Positions 25,301 through 39,000 of a stretch of 64,000 nucleotides of DNA are shown one piece after another (position 1 is the first letter of the stretch; each line of letters begins with the position of its first letter). Under the pieces are notes generated by a model. It made no database searches, had not been told where the DNA came from, and saw nothing but the letters and a program-made list of their open reading frames with translations. Location: contig CAJFCJ010000019.1 of NCBI GenBank assembly GCA_904063045.1, positions 1,875,700-1,939,699 on the forward strand, in the 5' to 3' direction. The position numbers and the translations under genes were made by a program. The DNA is from Dimorphilus gyrociliatus. Lineage: Eukaryota; Annelida; Polychaeta; Dinophilidae.

Positions 25301-25406
25301 CAACATCTTGACCGCTCAGAATAGAATTGATTTCCAAAACAAAAGTGTCTGTATTTTCATTGAAACTATTTAAAAAGACGAAATAAACTATACAAGAAAC
25401 AATCAT
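22348..25406 (-). pseudogene. Decayed Bark-like receptor copy with large internal deletions
   Basis: The first exon encodes a signal peptide and N-terminal module (SLSIEAGVRLTFSS) like P2. Later exons can be matched piecewise to P2: SRCR1 pieces (~24960-24780), beta-helix exons, an SRCR2 module (23948-23208, e.g. GSEPSKISGLTIEDDG), then directly the second half of the cadherin region, stalk and TM (23135-22348). Lesions: exon phases do not agree between 25406-25092 and the next two exons; an in-frame TAA at 24466-24468 interrupts an otherwise well-aligned exon; the SRCR2 frame ends in TAA at 23208-23210 at the junction where ~9 kb of sequence present in P1-P3 is missing; a +1 shift or unusual 53-nt intron lies near 22620-22675. 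A second block between SRCR1 and SRCR2 is also gone. An unprocessed pseudogene is the best reading. Confidence 0.75.
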
Positions 25407-25769
25407 TTTATTCTTAATGATCTAGTAAAACGAAGAAAATATTTGAAACTGAACTCGAAGAAACGGCGAGCCTATTAACATACTGTATAAACTCCTTATT
25501 TATTATTATTGTCGTTGAGATTTCTTCCTTCTATATTACATTCAAATCTTTAATGTTATCGTAAATCATCTAGATAATTTGTAGGCAGAACATTCTTAGT
25601 AATTTCTCTCTCTCTCTCTCTATAGATAATGAAAGATGAGTTTTTATCGAGTCTTTGATCGATAATTGATGTAAAACTGATGGAAAAATAAATACAAAAT
25701 AACTCTTTTGAATGAAATTTTATTGATGAGTATTGTATAACGTGTAAACATTTTAAGCAGACGATTTAA
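25407..25769. other. Intergenic with a (CT)n microsatellite
   Basis: AT-rich spacer between the decayed receptor start and the end of the four-TM gene. A short (CT)n run lies at about 25605-25622. Nothing else recognised. Confidence 0.6.
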
Positions 25770-26363
25770 TCAAATAACTAAATATGGCTTATTTGTATCA
25801 TTAATAAGAAGGCATACTGGAAGTATAGAAATAAAAGATAAAAGAGAGGCTGATATCATTAAATGAAATTCCAGTCGATAGTGTTTCCTTGTTTCAGGAT
25901 TGATGTTCTTTGAAAAATGAATAATAATTGCAAGTATTAAAATTCCTGTTAGTACGGAGAAAACAATTAATTATGTAATGGAAGAGAAAACGAAACTATC
26001 TACTAAATTCTTACCTGACAAACAATACAAACTGCTTATTAAAACCTTTAAATTACTCTTTTTAACATAGATTCTCGATTGAATTAATAATATAGTAAGA
26101 AAAAGCAAAAGCATTAATAGACTTGTAGTAGTATAGTTCAGTATATAATAATAAATTAACCATGATTGAGATTTCGCAGAATTGTAATGACCGTTATAAA
26201 AATCTTTCGAAAAATGAGAACAATTCTTCTTTAATCCTGATTTAATTGTATTTTCATTAGATTTATAGATAAACCACGTTTTAAGAAGTCCCGTAATATA
26301 AAATATCATTGTCAAGAGCCACATACCAAAAAGGAAAAATTTCTTAAATATATGATTATTCAT
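25770..26363 (-). CDS. Four-transmembrane protein, unknown family
   Basis: Two exons, 26363-26015 and 25945-25770, join across a 69-nt GT-AG intron to give 174 aa. Four hydrophobic segments are seen: FFLFGMWLLTMIFYITGLL (~8-30), YYYILNYTTTSLLMLLLFL (~70-95), a third spanning the splice junction (LKVLISSLYCLSGILILAI, ~105-125) and SLLSFISILPVCLLI (~150-168). The first loop (~30-65) is polar and charged with one Cys and no claudin-type W-GLW-C-C motif; topology resembles PMP22/claudin-like tetraspans but I cannot assign it. It lies within the receptor cluster and is transcribed divergently from P2, so co-regulation with P2 is possible. Confidence 0.7.
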
Positions 26364-27059
26364 TTTGAATGATTAATTCTCACTTCACGTAGTGTAATTA
26401 ATTAATAAGCTTCTGTAGCACAGACTTGATACTAAACAGTCTTGTTTAAGTAGAGAAAATACGCCCACCGTCAGCCGTAAGCCTATGTGAAGATAATAAT
26501 TATCTTTAATTGGTTCAGTACTAGATAATTATTACTCTGCTTTAAAGATAATAAAAATCTGCTAAATATACATTTTTTCCAAAAATTACTAACTAAATCT
26601 CTATAATAAGTAAAGCATAAATAAGATAAATAAGAATTTAGAACGAGAGATATCAAGATATCTCTTTGATAAAAGAATTAAAAATCATTTAAAGTGTTAG
26701 ATTTTATCTATATATTATCTCCTTCTTATTATATTCTTTAAACTTTTAATAAACTTAAAATAAAGTACGAAAAGAGAGAATCTCTTCCTAATTCTATAAA
26801 TAGATATAGTTCCACTCAATTTTTATTTTATTTCACATAGAAGAAGGAAAGTTTTAAAGCTCTCGTATTTTCTTGAAATGTTCAAGCTCTCTTCAAAATA
26901 TTCCTATTTTCTTTTCTTCAAGTTTATTTACATTTTGTATTTTTTTTTATAAAGAAAAAGCACAACACATTACTAGTATATAAGAAACTATTATATAAGC
27001 CCTCACTTATATATATATGTATAGCTCTTTTATCATTGAGAGGGAAGATATTAACAACG
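26364..27059. promoter_or_regulatory. Divergent promoter region of the four-TM gene and P2
   Basis: About 700 AT-rich bases between divergent starts. A TATA-like element (TATATAAGC, ~26993-27001) sits ~60 nt before the P2 ATG, a reasonable core-promoter position given the short 5' leaders expected here. Other motifs are not recognised. Confidence 0.3.
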
Positions 27060-30000
27060 ATGAGGAATAGTTTTAAATGTTCTCAAACTGTTTTTATTGT
27101 ATTCTATATCATTCTAATAAAAATAAATGGATTTGAGATTAATAGTTTGTTAGATGGGCAAGATTTGATTCTTGATAATATGGATTATGATATAATTGGT
27201 TTTGTTAATCTGAAATCTTTAGTAATAAAAGCTGGAGCTAGAGTGACGTTCTCTACGGAAAACAGTAAAATTCTCATTCGAAATGGTCAAGTGAAAATTG
27301 ATGGAAAACAAGATAATCCTATATATTTTGATATAAATATTACTAATTTGAATAAATCAAATAGTAGGGTACAAATGAGATATGGCACTGGATATTACTT
27401 GGAAATGCTTAATAGTAATAAAGCATTTGTTAAGATATGTCATGATTTGAATATTGAAAAACAGCTTAGCCAAGTAAAAAATTACAATAAGATTATTAAA
27501 TAATTCTTTACTAATCATCCTTCCTATGATTTTTATAGTATACATGCAACTATGCAGGATTTCATATGAAGCATTACGAACCTTTAACTAGACTTTACAA
27601 AAATGATTGTTCGAGTTTAAAATGTCCAGAAGGTTTTAAAGATATTTCATCTTGTACAATTGATGGTAGGAAATCTAGGTAATAAACTAGCTTTTAGACT
27701 AGTTAATTTATCATACTACAGGGAATATTCAACAAGATTATATTGCTTTCTATACTTGTTATGGGGAACCATTGAAAAATGGTATTATTATTCACGACTC
27801 TTCAAATGTTGAAATATCTCATTTAAATAGTAACGGAGCCGCAATTCATATCGTTGATTCTGTTATTGAGACATTAAAGTATTGAATTTCTCTTTTTATA
27901 CATAGTATAATTCCATCTGAATTCATCAAGAAATAATATTTCTCTAGCTATATTCGAGTTAAAGAAATTCAAGAATCTGATCCTGCACTCTTCCTATTCC
28001 ATCCACAAATAGAGAAGAATAAACAAATTAATAATATTAACATCGAGGATAATTTGGCTAATGGCTTAGTTATCGACTCTTCGGAAAGAACTGCTATTCA
28101 TTCTTTATATGCAAGAAGTAATATTTTAAAGTTTAAAAATTTTCTCTAATCTAATCTAATATTATTACAAGATAATAGCAAATCTGGTTCAATAATAAGG
28201 TCAACGAGGTCATATTTAAGAAATCTCAAAGATCCTGTAGATGCATGCTTCATTAAATGTACTAATTGTACCGAAGAAGATATAGAATTCCCTATTGTGT
28301 TGTATACGATAAAAGGATGCGATAAATTTGACAAAAAGGTATTTTTGCTATACAATAAAAAAGATTTACTATATTTTCTTTATTTAACAGACGTTTACTG
28401 CTAAAAATGGGAAAGTTTTTATGATTAAATCGTACAATATAACAAAGCATCCACACCAAATTAAAGATGGATCTAATAGTCAAATCTTGCGATTTGGTGT
28501 TTCTCATAATTCTCATTATGAAAGTAAGAGTAATTCAATTGAAGTATATTTCATCAACAACTACAATACAAATGAGGCAACTTTTCTCCTAATAGATGTA
28601 GTAGAACCAGGTCTGTTACTTTCAATATAATTAAAGTTTCACTAGCTTCAATTACATAAAACATCTATAGGGTCAACGATATCTAAAATAACGAATTCTG
28701 CCTTTGAAGAAAACTATAACGGACTTGAAATAATAAATAATTTCCATTCCTTAGAAATGAATAATATTCAAGCAATCAACAATCTACAAATTGGTATTTC
28801 TATTAGTTTGCTACCAAAATACATAGGCCTAAGTGAAGTTCAAGCAAGAAACAATACAATTGGTATAAAATTAAATGAGAAAGGTGATATAATCAAAATG
28901 GAACGGAATGATATACAGTCTAATTCAAAACTAGGAGTATTCATAATCGATTATAATTCCGAATGTTTAGTTAATTTTTCAGCTAATAAGATATTAGAAC
29001 ATATAACAGGCACTGGCTTATATATTCAATCTTATTGTGATATCTTTATTAATTTTAATGAATTTTTTAATAACAAAGTTTCTATTGATATTAAATCATA
29101 TAATTTGGAGATTAGCGACAATACTTTAAGATCAATATTGAGCTACTGGAATTATTATGTAATTGTTCAAATTAGAGGAACAATTAATATAAATCGGAAT
29201 AGGATTGAAAATTCAACAGGAAGTTTCCTATTCATCAATCGTATATCCAATCCTTCAGTTGACATTCGTAATAATTCTCTTATAAATTGTACATCTTATC
29301 AGACAATTATTCAAGTAAAGTTTGGAAATCATGGAAAAACAAGGATAATTGGTAATGAATTTATTGATAATAAACCGGTAAAAGATATAGATAGTCAAAA
29401 TTTTCACTTTTTCCCCGATTTTGTATCAAGTATCTTGAAAATCTCTTCCACAACCAATCTGCAAATTTATGACAATATTTTTCATAATCCAAAATTTTCG
29501 TATGAATTAATTTTACAATCGCCTCGCTATGATATTGTCAATGTTTCTGGTAATTTTTGGGGGGATTTTAATCCTTGGACCAGAATCATTGGATATCATT
29601 TTGCCTATCATCATCAACCTGTTCTAATAGAAACTCAATTTTCTGATATTCAACGAACTACTCTAAAAGAGGTATCGTTTCCTTGGTTAAATAATGATAA
29701 ATTTCTTATTGGAGATTTGAGTGGAGAAGTTACCATTAAATCAGGGAAATACATTCTTCTCGGACCTGTTAGATTATTAAATGATTGCTCCTTAACAATT
29801 GAAGATAACGTTGAAATTGAAGCTAGACCATACTCTGGAATAGAAGTTTACGGAAGGCTGGATATTAAGGGATCTAATCATGGAAGCATTCAGATAAAAA
29901 TGAATAATTCGATGAAAAATGAGCAAGTTTCTCTAAAAGCAATATCATTAAATGAAGAAGTAGTTGAAATTCAATTCAATTCAACATCATACGGTATATG

Positions 30001-33000
30001 CTATGTTGATAATGACATTACCTTGTACAATGCACTATGCTTAACTATGGGATTTTATAATTATTCATCCATTTCATATAGATATTCCAATAGTGGGGAA
30101 TCAATGATAGTTTTGAATTGTCCTACTGTCTACTACGAAACTTGTACTAAGGAAATTAAACATTGTCAAAAATCTTTAAAATTGAAGTGCAATGTACCAA
30201 ACTGGGGAGGAGTTGCATACTTAATTGGATCTGAGCCAAGTAGGATAGCTGGCTTACGCATTGAAAATGCCGGTTTATTTAACTATGATCTTTACTTTGA
30301 GCAAATGCAACAAATGTTGGAAAATGTTGAAATCATATCAACTAGTAAATATAGCATAATTAGTCCATGGGGTCAAGTTCATGATGAAGTTATTTTAAAA
30401 AATACGAAAATATCAAAGAGATACCTTAGCTATACTAACGAGATTTTGATAAGAGCACCAAGAACAACAATTGAAGATTGTACATTTAATATTGAAGTTG
30501 TAAATCTTCAATACATACGAATGCCATTGTTACCTGATACAAATTTCCTTGGCTTCAGCCTAGCTATATCTCAGGCAAAAACTTATCCAGAGAATATAGT
30601 AAACGTTCAAGGAAAATTAGTATTTCTTATTAAAGACTTTTATAGCAGTAAAAACTATGAAATAGAATTTCGAAGTTCAAAAAGGATTTATTTAAATATT
30701 AAGATATTTACAAACTCGATGCTGAAGATATCTGATGGACAAACTACAATTAATATTGAAAATACCTATAGTGAATATTCTTATTATGAAAAAGCTATTT
30801 TACATCTTTCATTAGTTAAATTTTGTAAAGTAGTTATAACTGAAGATCTTCTACAGAGTAAGTATATTCATAAATTTCAATATTCAGAGATACATGTACT
30901 ATACTGTATATTCAATCTTTTCTTTAAATACAGGCAATGATTTAAGTATACCAAAACCAAATTTTACTGTTAAACATTCATTTTTAAAGGCAAATTTACT
31001 AATAATTGAAGAATATCATCCATCCAATAAATTAAATATCGATTTAATCAATGTTACATTTTCATCTTCTGGACTAACTGTTAAAGTTGTTGAACTACAT
31101 CAATTTATCAGTTTGAATTTGGAAAATTGTACTTTTGAACAAAAAGATATTGCCTTAAGCATTCCATATGTAAATATCTATAATTTATCGTTATCGATGA
31201 AATATTCAAAATTTATAGAAGTCGATAGGTTTCTTGAATTTCATGGCTTTGTAGAGTCTATATCAATGACTATTCTTAATAATTTATTCGATTCTATTCA
31301 AAATGATTATAATTTAATATTTTTGCCAAGACAAAGATATTTAAATGATCCGACTAACTTATTTACAATGGACATTCGAAACAATACATTCTCAAATATT
31401 AAATGCTATTCTAATAAGCATAATATAATAAACATTGATAACTATTATCGGCTGGATATATTTTGGAATACATTCAATTCAATTCAAGGTTGTAAATCAG
31501 TGATTTTTATTCAGAGTAACAAAGGACCTCTACAAATAGTAAGCAATATAATGAAAGATATTCAAAATGTGAACTTTGGTATTCTATTAGAATCGGATTA
31601 TCATATTCAAAAACTAAATAAATCTATTGCAATTCATGAAAATACGTTTCATAATCTTATTACAAAATTCAATGTTGTTAAGATGAATATTTATGAAGGT
31701 TTTATACAATTTCAACAAAATGTTATAAATAACTGTTCTGCACCTGATAGTCTGATTCATTTTACCAATACTGGTAAATTTCAATTAAAGAAAACCTTTT
31801 CAAATAATCAGATTACTTTAAATAACGCAAAATATAGTTTAAAACTTGATGGACAATATATTCCCGAAATCTTTCAAAATGTTTTCAGTAATGACGAAGT
31901 AGACTATGAAATTAGATTGAATATTGTTTGCTATCCGCTGAAAGATGAAAACTGCCAACGTAATGCTACTCATAACTTTTTCAAATCAACTAATCCTTAT
32001 GAGAGAATTTACGACGGCCGTTTGAACGGGTTTCTTTCTACTTTGAAATTATCTCCGTCGTACTTAAATATTGAAATGACAGAAGAAGAAGACTATAATT
32101 GGCCAATGAGGAAAAAATCCGTTTTGCAGGGATTTTATTCAGAATCTTTAGAAATAAATGATAATGTCGATATATTAAGAAATACAGTTATTAACGGTGA
32201 TTTGAAGATAACAATAACGAAGAATATAATAGTTAGCTTTAAAAATTGTTCAATATTAATGATATATGGGGATCTTATTATTGAAAAGAGTCCAGAATTT
32301 CATATTCAATTCTCTAAATTCATTAACGGCAAAATATTCAGACTAAGCGAAGGATATTTAAAAGTCTATGAAAACGATTCATGGTTTTATATAAGTTTTC
32401 CTTCCTTACCAACTAAGCGTTACATTTTTGAAGGAAATCTCATATGTAAGGCCCTTTGCCTGGGAGAATGGTCAGGTAAGCAATAGTCGGACTTATATCG
32501 TGTTTAAAAGTAAATAATATATGAAATTATTGCCCAGACAATTCTGTCAATTACTTAGAGAGACCAGAGAAAGAGTTGATACGATGGCAGTTGGATTGCG
32601 AAACCTCTGACAACTTTGAAAATTGTTCATTAAAGGAGCGGTCAGATAGGAATATTTTTCCAAATATACGTTGTAAGAAGTCGGCTCCCTGGCAAAGTCG
32701 TTTGATCATTTTTGGAGCGAATAGAGTTAGTAGTAACTTGCAGAATAGTAAATTTCATGGAGTTGAACTTTTACTTATAAATAGTAAAACACCAAATTTA
32801 GATAGTTCATCTTTTCTCGCCGTACATTCCGCTATAAGATTTTACGGAGGAGACGAAGATGATCAACTTAAAATCAAATACCTAAATATAACTCATTGTA
32901 CAAAATCCGGTATTGAACTATGGAACTCTTATAAGAGCATAGACATCTCCAATTCAGCATTTCACTATGCTACTAAATCTTTCGTAGTAAAAAATCTAGA

Positions 33001-36000
33001 TCTTAAAGATGTTAATGATATTGTAGGTTTTTCAACACCAATCAATTGTTTTTCACCTATATTCTTCTGTTCATTAAATTCTATTTTCGAATTGAACGAA
33101 AATGATTCTGTACTCTGGTTGGATTACGAATGGTTTCAAGAATATCAAAAATTAGGTTGTTCAGCAACTTTTAAAGCGAATGAAGAGAATATAATTCAAG
33201 TAAATGTGAAAATTAAGTTAAATTTTGGTAAAATATTTAGGCTATTTAACGAAGAAACAGGAGAAGAGATACAATATTTTCCAGTAAGTATATAAAAAAA
33301 GAAACGAATTTCTATAAAAGAATAAGGAATATTTTATCATTTTTTCTCCTTTTCTCTTTATCAAAGAATAAAGTTTTTACGACAGTGAATAAAATAATAA
33401 TTGAAGTATTAGAGGATTTGCATAAGGCATCAAACGATCATTGGATATTACTTTTAAAATCTGTTAAACCAGATCGTAAGTTAATTTTTAAAATTCTTTA
33501 ATTCTTTTTACATCAAATTTCAATAATCTACAGATGACAGTTGTGACTTTGAAACACCTATCTGCAATTGGAAGAATCATTACTTAGCATTTGAAAATAT
33601 CTTCAAACCTTTCTTGGTTGTCTCTTCAACAGATCCTACTTCTGTTTTCGCTTTAAAATCGGATGCTAATTTTTTAGGTATGAATGGTCATTATCTTCTA
33701 CTGAAAGGTAATGGACATAGTTGTTCAAGTTATCCAGTACCGGAAGGATCAGCGGTCTTAGTTAGTAGAATAATAAAGCCTGAAGATGATATTTGTCATG
33801 TCTACTTTCATGCCTACAAAGCAAATGCGCCACATACTATGAACATAAAAGTTGTAGTAAGTATTGATGGAAAATTAAGGAATATAGGTACTTTTGAATT
33901 GACTAGAACATGGACAAGATATAAAGCATCTACAGAATCCATTAAAAATCAAACATTTCAAATAATGATCCATGCAGTTTATAGTAGAAGGTGTGAAACT
34001 ATAACTGGAATTGATCGTATTTCACTAAGATCTTGTCAAAAGATTGTCAAACCTATACAGTTAAATTTTCATGATAATTTGTTTGAAAATTCAATCGAAA
34101 ATTCTATTAATATCTATAATACTCTTAATTCTAATTTTAATATCATTCGTCTAGAAAATTTACGATTTATTCATACGAATCCTAAAATTAATCATCTCAT
34201 CAAGATATCAATATTAAAAAGTAATATCGTCATACGCCGAATGAAAATTCACAACTTACAAAAGGCAACTGCAATTCAAATTCAATTTCATAAATCTCAA
34301 ATATTGGTAAATCCTTCAAAATTGATTTGTAGTAATATTATTTTTGAAGATATATTCGATTCAATTCTAATACAATTAAAAAATGAAGACAAAGAGAATT
34401 TATTAAGCATCTTGGAAAATATTCAAGTGAGAAATTCTCATTCAAGCAGCTATTTAATGATTCTAGAAAACTCTAATATTGAATTTAAAAATAATTTTAT
34501 ATACAACTCTAGAATTAAAAAAGGAATCATTCTAACTAAATCCGAAAGTTCTTTTGTGAATATTTCATCCAATGTATTCCTATTTAACAAACCTTCAAAT
34601 TACTATTATGCAGTCAATTTACATTTGAATTCAACATATTTTGCAGTCTCTAACAATGTTTTCATTAATCCACATTTAACTTATGAAATTTCTACAAATG
34701 TTAAAACATCTGCATCCAAAATGGCAAACTGTATGAACAATTGGTGGGGAACAACAGATATTTCACTAGTAGATAAAAAATTATATGATGGTAGAAAACA
34801 ATCATCAGTAGTAACTTTAACGTTTCAACCTCTTTCTCAGACGCAACCAACTCATTTTATCTCATCGACTAGTTGCTTACCAGGATGGAGATATATTGAT
34901 GGTAATTGTTACTTCCTCTATTCTGGTATTGGCAAAAGAGAGGAAGCACAAAACTGGTGTATCTCCCATTCAGCGTATTTAGTGAAAAAGGAAACTCTTC
35001 ATTCCCAAGAATCAATTCAAAACCTACTATCGTTTACCGAATTGAATGGTAGTCTTGGACTAAATGATATATGGACCAGTGACGATCTAATTAGTAATAG
35101 CGGAATGAATGACTCACTAAAGCCATGGTTATGTTCTAAAACTGGATCAGGACTTTGCATTGACAACTGCAACGGTAAAGGAAGATGCTTTGGATCGAAA
35201 TGCTTATGTGTTCCTGGATGGAAAGGTAAATCTTGCCTCGAGTTCTCCTGTAGAGAAGTGTCGGAATGCTCTAGTAGAGGAGAATGTATCGGCCCTAATA
35301 TTTGCAAATGTAGCCAAGGATGGGAAGGAAAAAACTGTGCAAGATCAAAATGCCCAAGATATCTATCTTGTCAACAGTGTACAAAACACGAAGGATGCGG
35401 TTGGTGTGATTCGAGGCAAAAGTGTATGCCAGGCTCTCCAACTAAACCTTACGGAAACTGCACCAATTGGTTTTACAGAGAGTGTATTAGTTTAGCACCT
35501 AGTAGATGTTCAAAAGAAATCAAGATAATTGATTGTGATAAATATCAATGCTCTACACGCAGATATATATCGAAAGGTTTATGCCAGCAATGTCGAGATT
35601 TGGAAGTTTGTTTTACAAATTCAACTTGTCGTACATGGATTGAAAAAATTTGTATAAATGGCTATCCAAGACCAGACCTACTTGATCCTAACCGATTCAC
35701 TGCAACGGAAATAAAAGATAACGTGGTTCTTGTAAAAAATACAACCAAGATTTATAAATGTATTGGGAGAGAGCAAATAAAAGACATGAACAACAAGATA
35801 TACGAAATATTGATTGTTCCTTCTAAAAAGGTCAAATATCAAATAGGCGTTATCTTATTGAGCAGTCAATCGGGAGGTATTGTTCATCTTATCGTCGATT
35901 CAAGACAATCCTTGGCTAACTATACAATTTACCTTACTAAAATAAGTGATCCGATAAACGTACTTAAGTACGCTCATTTCAAAACTAAAGGAAGATTTCA

Positions 36001-39000
36001 ATATCATAAAAATCCAAGAGCAATAGATTCTTTTCCTCGTCTCGAAAAAGTTCGAAAATTTACAAAATCCAACCAAAACTATGTGGATATGGGTACAAAT
36101 GAATTTTTTAAATGCTCCGGTCAAGGATACTCTTATCGCGATGAAACAGTATGGTCTCATTTTATAATAACCAAATATCAGAATTACAAAGTTGGAGATG
36201 TTTTATACGGCAATAGATCAAGAGGTTTTCTCGAAAGTGTCTTGCGAACCGGTCAGAATCGCGAGGATTTATTCGTAGAGACAGAACTTTCTGATTGTTC
36301 TCGAATGTTGAAACCTAATCAAATAGATTTAGATACCATTATCAACCTAAAATCAGATTTAGAGTGTCAAAGTATGGATGGTATACCTTCTCTCCATTAC
36401 TTGGAGAGGGAGAAAATTGGTAAACCAATACACGAAAATGATATTATTGTTGGTCGATCTTCGTTACCAGTTCTCGGATTCATTATCAATATTACGATAT
36501 TCACAAATGAATGGAATTTTGTGGAAGTTATCAATTTGGAAACTATTTCTAAAGATTTAAAGGTTAATGACGTGAAAATCGAAGAGATTAACTTATTACC
36601 AAGAAATAAACAATATTCAACTATTAACGATAAATTTAATGAAGTACAATCAACGCAATCAAATATCAGAGTAAGCTTTTCTTTTATCTTATTGTATTTT
36701 ATACAAATTTTTGTTGAACAGTTAGAAAACGATACAGGAAATGTGAATATAAATTCTCTAATTTCGATCAGTGCAGAACCTCTATTTGAGCTAAAAATAT
36801 CACCTCAGAAATTTTATCTGGACCATTTTAGAGTGTCTATAATAGGGAAAGTAAACTTTCAGGTTGATACAGATGTTAATGTTGCAAAGTCAGTTAAAAA
36901 CTTTACAATCTTTCAAAGAGATACGCATCTTTTACATTTAGAGAAAGATTTTCGAGTCAAAATAGCAGGCGTCTCCATACCTGGCTCTTTGGTCTTACAT
37001 CGTGTATCTTATGGACCAATCTTTTTTAATTCAGCTAGAAGTGTCCAATCGACATCTTCAACTGTTTTTAATATCAATTTCGATATTGGGGCAACTTTGA
37101 GTAAGGAAACAGATATTATTAGAAGTGGAGAAGGACTTACAGCTAGTATAAAAGATTCTAAAATCAGTGGATCGTGGTTGGGTATTTCTAATATTGAAAG
37201 CTTTCTTGATATTGGATTTTCAATTCGGTGGCCATATTGGCCAGATCAGAAGAATGTAATTTCAAAGGATGATCTTGATACAACAATCAATCACGATTCT
37301 ATCTATAATTGGTTGAAAGGTATAGTCTAGATAATCAGAAAACTAAATCTTATTTAAAACTCTCTTATCAGAGAAGCAAATTGACATAAGAAGAAAAACG
37401 ACGGGAAAATTAATTAAAGATAAGGAATTGTATGTAATTGGAGTTTACGAGCTTCAACAACAATTTTTACAAAGATTCGGATACTGCGATAGCCATAGAT
37501 GTACAGATATTTCAAAACCCAATAGTGCAAGTAATACTAAATAAAGATATGATGTTTTCCTTTTCTCATATATTTGTATTTTGTTGTTTTTTTTTCAACT
37601 TTAAAGCGCTTTATCTAGGACAAACAAAATTTTATGGACAATTTAGCGTTGCCGGTTTATCAAAAAAATTCAATTATCCTTTAAAAGAAAAATTTAATGA
37701 ACTGGAAAGGTAAAAGTCGACTTTGAGCTGAAACCATTTCCTTAAAAGTCTTTTTAAAATATCTAGCCTTTGTTTAAGAAGATCAAGGACTTTTAGGCAT
37801 TTAGAGGGCTGTTGCCTCTGTACCGATAAATACGGTCTTATAAATTATGGAAGACTTGATCCGATTACTGGTGAGTGCATGTGTAGATGCTTTTGCAATG
37901 GTCCAAAAGCTCAAATAAGTTGGAAAACACAATTTCGGCCATGTCAATGCTGTCCTGATGGTTCCGCTATTAAGGATGGAGAGTCTACTTCATCATGCTT
38001 GTGCACATGCGAAGACGGAACTGTATCGACTCTGGGAAGGAACGGATGTATCTGTGAAAAGTGTGTGCCATGTTGGACAGGAGAGATACCAGTGCGTAGA
38101 CCAGATGGAATCTGTCAATGTCCCTCTACTTGCGGAATTAACAGTGTTTGCACGTCACAGAGAAAAGGTGACGATTGTAACCAACCATACTGTTTTCCAG
38201 ATCAAAGTTGTAGCAGTAATGGTAAGTGTACATTGTTCGAAGGTTGCCAAGCTCGATGTGTTTGCAATAGATTTTGGCAAGGACCAACTTGTAATTTTCG
38301 AAATCCTACACGAGGATCTGGAGATCCTCATCTTGAAACTCTTGATGGAAATTCTTATGATTTTTTCGATATTGGTCAATACTGGGGTTGCAGGACTCCA
38401 ACAATTGGATATCAATATAGATTTTTTGGTTTAAATGGAACGTCCTTCATTGGAGGAATGGCTATTCGTCTTGGCAATGTATCCGTACTTACAATCAACA
38501 CTTTACTTAAGAGTAGCTCAGCAGATCTCCCACTTTTAAGACTGGATGGAGATTATTTATCTAACATCACTATGAATAGTACATTTACATTCGATAATGT
38601 AACTATTCGTCTAGATATTTCATTAAAGAAAACCAATGTATATCATGATGATCCAACTATTTTAATTATTTCCATTAAATACTCAACAGGAGCATCGTTA
38701 TCAGTGGTGGTTTCGTACAGTAAGGCACTGAAGAGGCAATATTTAACATCAATTCTTATTGCTACTGCTGACATGATGAATAAAACGTCTGGATTGTGTG
38801 GTTTTATGAATGATAATGAAAATGACGATTTCAAAGGTCCATATGAACAGTTGTATTCTGACGCAAGAGCTTTTGCCAAATCATGGAAAATAAAATTTCC
38901 AACAAGATTAAATGGAGGAACAGCTGGATCCTGGTCGTGGACAGAGTCCAATTTCCATAAAGATGATTCCATGGATCTTTCATATTTTGATCCATCTCAT

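Noticed and set aside
25605-25622. CT repeat as possible regulatory or CRISPR-like array
   Set aside because: A simple dinucleotide microsatellite with no spacers.
27036-27059. TTG start for P2 at 27036
   Set aside because: The ATG at 27060 gives a standard signal peptide and suits eukaryotic initiation.
37438-37713. Separate 91-aa ORF between P2 exons
   Set aside because: It reads through an intron in the wrong frame; the spliced frame (exons 37372-37530 and 37607-37709) fits P1 and P3 better, so no frameshift is needed in P2.
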